Origin: Prochlorococcus sp. AG-432-D11
GTDB lineage: Bacteria > Cyanobacteriota > Cyanobacteriia > PCC-6307 > Cyanobiaceae
Length of the DNA stretch: 39,714 nucleotides
NCBI GenBank assembly: GCA_003212885.1
Contig: QCOP01000009.1
Location: 1-39,714 of the forward strand
Direction of reading: 5' to 3'
Both the position numbers and the translations under genes were made by a program. Positions 35,467-39,714 of the stretch are shown in pieces. The number at the start of each line of letters is the position of its first letter. Within the stretch, counting starts at the first letter, position 1. The notes under the pieces are model-generated. The model saw only the letters and a list, made by a program, of their open reading frames with translations, was not told the origin of the DNA and ran no database searches.

Positions 35467-36313
35467 ATGATTTCAATTTCTTCAGATTATCGTCGTTTTG
35501 ATTATTTGAGTTGGCCTAATGCCTCGAATGCAGCTAGGCATAAGGGCTCAACCTTGGTTTGGCCTTTTGGAGCATTAGAGCAACATGGCCCACACCTGCC
35601 ATTAAATACTGATGCTTTGTTTGCAAAAGCAATTTTATCTGAAGTTTTAAAAGCACTGCCAGATGATTTGCCAATTTGGATGCTCCCCCCCCCAAGAGGT
35701 GGGATTTTCGCCAGAACACAAGACCTTCCCTGGCACCTTGTCATTGTCTAGTGATCTATTTATAAGAATGATTAAGGATATTGGTGCACAAATAGCAGAA
35801 CTTGGTTTTAATCGATTGGTTTTTTTCAATGCTCATGGAGGGCAAATAGGTCTTTTGCAAACGGTTGCTAGAGAATTAAGGGTGATTTGCCCTTCAATGT
35901 CAGTTTTGCCTTGTTTCCTTTGGCATGGGATTGATGAGCTCAAAGAATTATTACCACAAACAGAAGTTGAGAATGGATTGCATGCAGCTTTGGCTGAAAC
36001 AAGTTTGATGCTTGAATTGGCTCCAGAGTTGGTTGGCGATGAGAGGCCTTTTGAGGGATGTAATAATCCATTTCAATCGAGAGAAAATGAGATTCCTTTG
36101 GGATGGAGTCTTGAAGGAGCAGCACCTTGTGCTTGGTTAACTGAAGAATTAAGTAGTTCAGGGGTGATTGGAGATAGCCGAGAGTCCAATGAAATGCTTG
36201 GTAAAAATCTTAAAAAAGTTCTGGTAATGCATTGGTTAACACTTTTTAAGAGCTTGATGGCTAGTAATTGGCCCCAAACGAGGTCTTTAAAAAGTTCAAA
36301 TTCCAATAAGTAG
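35467..36313 (+). pseudogene. Creatininase-family amidohydrolase split by a +1 frameshift at a C9 run
   Basis: Two open frames together give one complete creatininase-fold protein of about 281 residues. The first (35467-35751) carries WPFGALEQHGPHLPLNTDAL, with the metal ligands Glu, His and Asp, up to PIWMLPP. The second continues with QEVGFSPEHKTFPGTLSLS, FFNAHGGQIGLL and AALAETSLMLELAPELVG to a stop at 36311-36313. The join falls on nine cytosines at 35685-35693. With eight, the frames would be joined. So the gene is disrupted by one extra base, a read error, or slippage that restores some full-length protein. It lies 71 bp before ado and is divergent from rps1b. Substrates of cyanobacterial members are unknown. 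Confidence 0.85.
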
Positions 36314-36384
36314 TTAAAAATTTAGTCCCCATTTTTGAGGTTGTTATGTAAAGTTCCTCATATTGATTAATTAAATTTCGAAAA

Positions 36385-37113
36385 ATGACACTTCTTGAAT
36401 CTCCTAGGGCTGATGTACTTGAGGATTCAAGCTCCTCTCAAAAGGGTTTGCCTGACTTCACTACAGATGAATATAAAGATGCCTATAGCAGGATTAATGC
36501 CATTGTTATAGAGGGCGAGAAAGAAGCCCATGACAACTATGTTTCCATTGGAACTTTGATTCCAGAACAAGCAGAGGAATTGAAGAAGCTGGCAATGATG
36601 GAATTGCGTCATATGAAAGGGTTCACTGCTTGTGGTCGTAATCTTGGTGTTAAAGCAGATATGGAATTTGCTGAAAAGTTTTTTGCCCCACTTCACGGGA
36701 ATTTTCAGTCAGCCTTAAAAGTCGGAGACCTGACCTCATGCTTTTTAATCCAAGCAATATTGATCGAGGCCTTTGCGATCTCTGCGTATCACGTTTATAT
36801 ACGCGTAGCAGATCCATTTGCAAAAAAAATCACTGAAAATGTAGTTAAGGATGAGTATCTACATTTGAATTATGGTCAGGAATGGCTTAAGGCAAATTTA
36901 GAGACTTGCAAATCAGATTTAGTTAAGGCGAACAAAGAAAACCTACCTCTAATAAAATCAATGCTTGATCAGGTTGCTGATGATGCTGAGGTGCTTCAGA
37001 TGGACAAGGAAGAATTGATGGAAGAATTTATGATTGCTTACCAGGATTCTTTGTTAGAGATAGGGCTTGATTCAAGAGAAATAGCTAGAATGGCTATTGC
37101 AGCGGTTGTTTGA
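36385..37113 (+). CDS. ado: Aldehyde deformylating oxygenase (alkane synthase)
   Basis: A ferritin-like di-iron enzyme that turns fatty aldehydes into alkanes or alkenes plus formate, ending with heptadecane or pentadecane in cyanobacteria. It has 242 residues. The six metal ligands are all present and numbered as in the crystallised enzyme of Prochlorococcus MIT9313: Glu45, Glu73, His76, Glu128, Glu157 and His160. Sequence blocks are NAIVIEGEKEAHDNY, ELRHMKGFTACGRNLGV, LIQAILIEAFAISAYH and VVKDEYLHLNYGQEWLKANL. ATG 36385 follows an A-rich leader. It stands before aar, whose product supplies its substrate, with 132 bp between them. Confidence 0.98.
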   Translation: MTLLESPRADVLEDSSSSQKGLPDFTTDEYKDAYSRINAIVIEGEKEAHDNYVSIGTLIPEQAEELKKLAMMELRHMKGFTACGRNLGVKADMEFAEKFFAPLHGNFQSALKVGDLTSCFLIQAILIEAFAISAYHVYIRVADPFAKKITENVVKDEYLHLNYGQEWLKANLETCKSDLVKANKENLPLIKSMLDQVADDAEVLQMDKEELMEEFMIAYQDSLLEIGLDSREIARMAIAAVV

Positions 37114-37245
37114 AAAACAAATTTATACTTCCATTAATATTTAAGCAGAAGTTTTTTTGTGAATTAGAGCATTATTCAGGTGCCTTAAGTGCTACTCTTG
37201 CAAACTTGAGCTTGGATCATTCCTAAGTGATTTTTTACTAGAAAT

Positions 37246-38286
37246 ATGTTTGGACTGATTGGGCACTCCACTAGTTTTGCGGACGCCAGAAGAAAGGCAT
37301 TAGAATTGGGTTATGACCATATTGCTGAGGGCGATTTGGATGTTTGGTGCAGTGCTCCACCTCAGCTTGTTGAGCATGTAAAGGTTGTAAGTAAAGCTGG
37401 CAATAAAATTGAAGGGGCATATATAGATTCTTGTTTTGTGCCTGAAATGCTTAGCCGTTTCAAGACCGCAAGAAGAAAAGTGCTAAATGCCATGGAGCTT
37501 GCCCAGAAAAAGGGTATTAATATCACTGCACTTGGAGGGTTTACTTCTATAATTTTTGAAAATTTCAATCTTTTAGAGCATAGACAAGTAAGAAATACTA
37601 CTCTGGATTGGTCAAGATTTACCACTGGCAATACTCATACTGCTTGGGTGATTTGTAGACAACTTGAAATTAACGCACCTTTAGTAGGAATTGATCTTAA
37701 AAAATCAAAGGTGGCTGTGGTTGGCGCTACAGGTGATATAGGGAGTGCAGTATGTAGATGGTTGTCAGAAAGGACAGGCGTTTCGGAACTTTTACTAGTA
37801 GCTAGACAGCAGAAACCATTGCTGGCTCTTCAAGAAGAATTGCAAGGAGGAAGAATCATGAGTATTCAAGAGGCCTTGCCAGAGGCAGATGCAGTTATAT
37901 GGGTGGCTAGTTTGCCAAAAACTTTAGATATTGAACCTTCTATGTTGCGATCCCCATGCTTGATGATAGATGGTGGTTATCCTAAAAATCTTGATGAAAA
38001 ATTTGCTGGTTCAGGTGTCCATGTCTTAAAGGGTGGGATAGTTGAATTTTTTGAAGATATAGGTTGGGGGATGATGGAATTAGCTGAAATGGAAATACCT
38101 CAAAGACAAATGTTTGCTTGTTTTGCAGAGGCAATGATCTTGGAGTTTGAAAAATGCCATACGAACTTTAGTTGGGGTAGAAATAACATCACTCTTAAGA
38201 AAATGGACTTTATTGGAAGAGCTTCAGTTGAGCATGGGTTCTCTGCACTTAAACTTAAACCTGAGTTGCAGACACCTGTTGTCTGA
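37246..38286 (+). CDS. aar: Long-chain acyl-ACP reductase (AAR)
   Basis: Reduces fatty acyl-ACP to the aldehyde with NADPH, feeding the alkane synthase encoded just upstream. It has 346 residues. The N-terminus [16 protein letters not shown] and [18 protein letters not shown] are typical. The NADPH-binding turn is [18 protein letters not shown] (Gly160-Gly166 region). The catalytic cysteine lies in [16 protein letters not shown] (Cys292), where an acyl-enzyme forms. The 132-bp gap before it is long enough for its own promoter, although it is co-oriented with ado. accA follows by 24 bp, so carboxylation of acetyl-CoA and acyl-ACP reduction are encoded side by side. Confidence 0.98.
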   Translation: MFGLIGHSTSFADARRKALELGYDHIAEGDLDVWCSAPPQLVEHVKVVSKAGNKIEGAYIDSCFVPEMLSRFKTARRKVLNAMELAQKKGINITALGGFTSIIFENFNLLEHRQVRNTTLDWSRFTTGNTHTAWVICRQLEINAPLVGIDLKKSKVAVVGATGDIGSAVCRWLSERTGVSELLLVARQQKPLLALQEELQGGRIMSIQEALPEADAVIWVASLPKTLDIEPSMLRSPCLMIDGGYPKNLDEKFAGSGVHVLKGGIVEFFEDIGWGMMELAEMEIPQRQMFACFAEAMILEFEKCHTNFSWGRNNITLKKMDFIGRASVEHGFSALKLKPELQTPVV

Positions 38287-38310
38287 TTTGTAGTTTCATC
38301 CTTTTAGGTT

Positions 38311-39300
38311 ATGGCTCGTCGTTATTTACTTGAATTCGAGAAGCCTTTGGTTGAATTGGAAAAACAAATTGATCAAATTCGAGAATTAGCTAGAGATTCT
38401 GAAGTTGATGTAAGTCAGCAATTGCTTCAATTGGAGACTCTTGCAACTAGAAGAAGAGAGGAAATTTTTAATTCGCTTACCCCTGCTCAAAAAATTCAAG
38501 TTGCCAGACATCCGCAAAGGCCCAGCACTCTAGATTATATCCAAATGTTTTGTGACGATTGGGTTGAATTACATGGAGATAGAAATGGTAGTGATGATAT
38601 GGCCCTAGTAGGAGGAATAGGTTCTATTGATGAAAGACCTGTCCTTCTAATTGGTCAGCAAAAAGGTAGAGATACAAAAGAAAATGTTGCAAGAAACTTT
38701 GGCATGGCCAAGCCCGGAGGCTATAGAAAAGCTCTTAGGCTGATGAAGCACGCAAATCGCTTCAACCTGCCGATCATTTCTTTTATAGATACTCCAGGAG
38801 CCTATGCTGGCCTTCTTGCGGAGGAACTGGGACAGGGAGAGGCTATAGCGGTCAATCTTAGGGAAATGTTTGGTTTGAAGGTCCCAATTGTTGCAACCGT
38901 TATTGGAGAGGGTGGTTCTGGAGGGGCTTTGGGAATAGGTGTTGCTGACAGGTTGCTAATGTTTGAACATAGTGTTTATACAGTTGCGAGCCCCGAAGCA
39001 TGTGCCTCAATTTTATGGAGAGATGCAGCAAAAGCTCCCGAGGCTGCAGTGGCTTTAAAAATTACAGGACCGGATTTGATGAATTTAGGAATAGTTGATG
39101 AGGTATTGAAAGAACCATCTGGTGGAAATAATTGGGCTCCTCTTAAGGCAGGGGAAGTTTTAAAGAGATCTCTTGTTAAGCACCTTGATGAATTATTGGC
39201 CCTAACTCCTGAGCAATTAAAGGAAAAAAGATATTCAAAATTTAGGTCTATTGGAAGATTTTTAGAATCAAGTGCTTTAGATGAAGAGTTAATTACTTAA
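38311..39300 (+). CDS. accA: Acetyl-CoA carboxylase carboxyltransferase subunit alpha
   Basis: Transfers the carboxyl group from biotin to acetyl-CoA, with AccD, making malonyl-CoA for fatty acid synthesis. It has 329 residues. The N-terminus [19 protein letters not shown] is the usual helical cap. The crotonase-fold core has [13 protein letters not shown]-type residues seen as [20 protein letters not shown], then [20 protein letters not shown] and [20 protein letters not shown]. It follows aar by 24 bp and precedes the SDR gene by 27 bp, so a run of fatty-acid-related genes is likely on one transcript. AccD and the biotin carrier are not in this window. Confidence 0.97.
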   Translation: MARRYLLEFEKPLVELEKQIDQIRELARDSEVDVSQQLLQLETLATRRREEIFNSLTPAQKIQVARHPQRPSTLDYIQMFCDDWVELHGDRNGSDDMALVGGIGSIDERPVLLIGQQKGRDTKENVARNFGMAKPGGYRKALRLMKHANRFNLPIISFIDTPGAYAGLLAEELGQGEAIAVNLREMFGLKVPIVATVIGEGGSGGALGIGVADRLLMFEHSVYTVASPEACASILWRDAAKAPEAAVALKITGPDLMNLGIVDEVLKEPSGGNNWAPLKAGEVLKRSLVKHLDELLALTPEQLKEKRYSKFRSIGRFLESSALDEELIT

Positions 39301-39327
39301 AGTCTATTTAGTTCGCTTTAATTTTCG

Positions 39328-39714
39328 TTGTCCACTGCTTTAATTACTGGAGCCTCCAAAGGAATTGGAAGAGCTTCAGCAAAGTTGTTTGCTCAGGCTG
39401 GCTGGGACCTTCTTTTAACTTCTCGAAGTGAAAAGGACCTTATTAGCTTACGGGAAGACCTTTCCGTAACAAATTCAAAGATATTTTTTAAATCTATCGA
39501 TTTATCTGTTTCTCATTCAGTCTCCGATGGTATAGATGAACTACTTTCTAATGGTCTTAACCCTTCGGTATTAATAAATAATGCTGGAGTTGCTTGGACA
39601 GGTGAACTTTTGTCAATGCCATTAAATCAATGGAATTTGATTATGCAAATGAACCTAACAAGCGTTTTCCAAATTTGTTCAAAAGTTGTTCCGTTAATGA
39701 GAGGTAGGGGTGGA
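39328..39714 (+). CDS. Short-chain dehydrogenase/reductase, 5' part (cut by window end)
   Basis: The first 129 codons of an SDR-family oxidoreductase. The NAD(P)-binding turn is LITGASKGIGRASAKLFAQA at the very start, and a classic LINNAGVAWTGELLSM follows near 89-104. The catalytic Tyr-x-x-x-Lys lies beyond the end of the window, so activity cannot be judged. TTG 39328 is the only likely start: an in-frame TAA lies 9 bp before it and no ATG or GTG comes before the Rossmann turn. It follows accA closely, which suggests a fatty acid or quinone-type reduction, but the substrate is unknown. The family is too wide for a name. Confidence 0.88.
   Translation, partial: MSTALITGASKGIGRASAKLFAQAGWDLLLTSRSEKDLISLREDLSVTNSKIFFKSIDLSVSHSVSDGIDELLSNGLNPSVLINNAGVAWTGELLSMPLNQWNLIMQMNLTSVFQICSKVVPLMRGRGG

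Overview
This window is core chromosome from an AT-rich marine picocyanobacterium, most likely a Prochlorococcus. The evidence is the gene set and its order: psb27, a ferrochelatase with a chlorophyll-binding-like tail, the aldehyde deformylating oxygenase / acyl-ACP reductase pair, cobalamin genes, and cyanobacterial families of unknown function (DUF3153, DUF2854, Tab2-like). By eye the base composition is in the mid-30s percent G+C, intergenic gaps are short, and there is no prophage, transposon, CRISPR array, rRNA or recognisable tRNA. The strain cannot be fixed from the sequence alone.

Layout. 1-3414: divergent rpoD (cut by the window edge) and priA around a 337-bp gap that holds a GC-rich island. 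3436-6715: a minus-strand block of a TPR/DUF3153 protein, argB and a DUF2854 protein, a tiny plus-strand gene, then ssb. 6726-7909: cobK and cutA, overlapping by ATGA. 7918-12641: minus-strand proS, psb27, purA and a PfkB-family kinase. 12791-14264: a small HTH-like protein, ppa and an ArsC-like protein. 14236-19125: a membrane protein of unknown function, lepB, a degenerate dihydroorotase and a double histidine phosphatase. 19223-24040: a CPBP protease, a short membrane protein, ftsI and tal, closed by a terminator. 24164-28765: minus-strand block, in transcription order an integrase-family protein, cobO, pyrH, frr and a geranylgeranyl-reductase-like flavoprotein. 28840-32381: hemH, ilvB and a secreted SNase-like protein. 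32400-35400: minus-strand rps1b-like, tab2-like and pgeF. 35467-39714: a frameshifted creatininase-family gene, ado, aar, accA and the start of an SDR gene.

Together these genes cover replication and repair (priA, ssb), transcription and translation (rpoD, proS, rps1b, frr), nucleotide metabolism (purA, pyrH), amino acids (argB, ilvB), tetrapyrroles and B12 (hemH, cobK, cobO), photosystem II assembly (psb27), division (ftsI), and fatty acid to alkane conversion (accA, aar, ado).

No wholly new system is evident. The best leads are: a C9 run that splits the creatininase-like gene beside ado; a sharply bounded block of G/C-ending codons at the 5' end of proS; an inorganic pyrophosphatase with Ala at one signature aspartate; a dihydroorotase homologue that has lost all its metal ligands; the structured GC-rich island between rpoD and priA; and an FtsL-like small protein directly before ftsI.
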